From positions 272,654-313,209 of the forward strand of contig NZ_KB899092.1 in NCBI RefSeq assembly GCF_000378045.1: DNA of 40,556 nt. The letters are read 5' to 3'. Position numbers and translations under genes: made by a program. The first letter of the stretch is position 1, and each line of letters begins with the position of its first letter. Under the pieces are notes generated by a model that searched no databases, was not told the DNA's origin, and worked only from the letters and a program-made list of their open reading frames with translations. Positions 40,377 to 40,556 of the stretch are shown in pieces. Source of the stretch: Marinobacterium rhizophilum DSM 18822. Its GTDB lineage: Bacteria; Pseudomonadota; Gammaproteobacteria; Pseudomonadales; Balneatricaceae.

Positions 40377-40556
40377 GGCGGTAGCGTGGTTTTTAGAAGC
40401 GTTCGGTCAGTGGATTAGTTGTAGAAATTGTACGATTGCGTGCGGAGTAAACGGCCTTGCAGGCCAGAATCTCAAGTTACGTATGGATCAGATATCCCTT
40501 GACCAAGCAGCGCTGCGCCCAAGTATCAACCTGGTCTATTTCCCGTAAGCGTGACG

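Overview
The window reads as chromosomal DNA of a gammaproteobacterium, most likely a marine or PHA-accumulating member of the Oceanospirillales/Pseudomonadales. I base this on gene order and on comparison from memory with known families; no search was run. Two gene neighbourhoods conserved across Gammaproteobacteria lie back to back: nudJ-mnmA-hflD-purB with rluE divergent from icd, and cspD / clpS-clpA / infA / ate / aat / trxB / ftsK-lolA-rarA. Coding density is high, most genes end in clear hairpins, and there is no rRNA, tRNA, CRISPR array, phage gene or transposase gene in view.

Layout. 1-5976: tRNA/rRNA modification and purine genes on the minus strand (trmJ, purB, hflD, mnmA, nudJ, rluE), with a plus-strand moaE inserted between nudJ and rluE. 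5969-7397: icd with its own promoter and a bidirectional terminator. 7501-14154: protein quality control and the N-degron pathway (cspD, clpS, clpA, infA, ate/bpt, aat), then trxB. 14616-19287: ftsK, lolA and rarA, tightly packed. 19359-22397: crcB, serS, ubiF. 22434-23452: a repeat-rich intergenic region and a strongly promoted phasin gene. 23847-26765: an M16C (PreP-like) metalloprotease.

26879-38174 is the most interesting stretch. A DctB/DctD-type two-component pair is followed by a TAXI-type TRAP transporter (binding protein plus fused permease). A well-formed sigma-54 promoter and a possible upstream activator site precede the binding-protein gene. An L-2-hydroxyglutarate oxidase gene (lhgO) and a FadE-type acyl-CoA dehydrogenase gene follow. 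Together they suggest a regulated uptake-and-oxidation module for an organic acid, possibly a C5 dicarboxylate. 38763-39599 is a SAM methyltransferase flanked by about 100-bp direct repeats. The last kilobase is AT-richer, repeat-rich and nearly gene-free, except for a possible 46-residue zinc-ribbon protein.

The non-coding layer is rich. Two copies of a non-autonomous element with terminal inverted repeats (11492-11709 and 30437-30680) each sit directly after a stop codon. There is a 94-bp tandem duplication of the trmJ tail, a tandem array after ubiF, a 35-bp direct repeat before lhgO, and a family of small hairpins with a GCAGGA-containing loop. Apart from the transport cluster and the repeats, the window is ordinary core genome.
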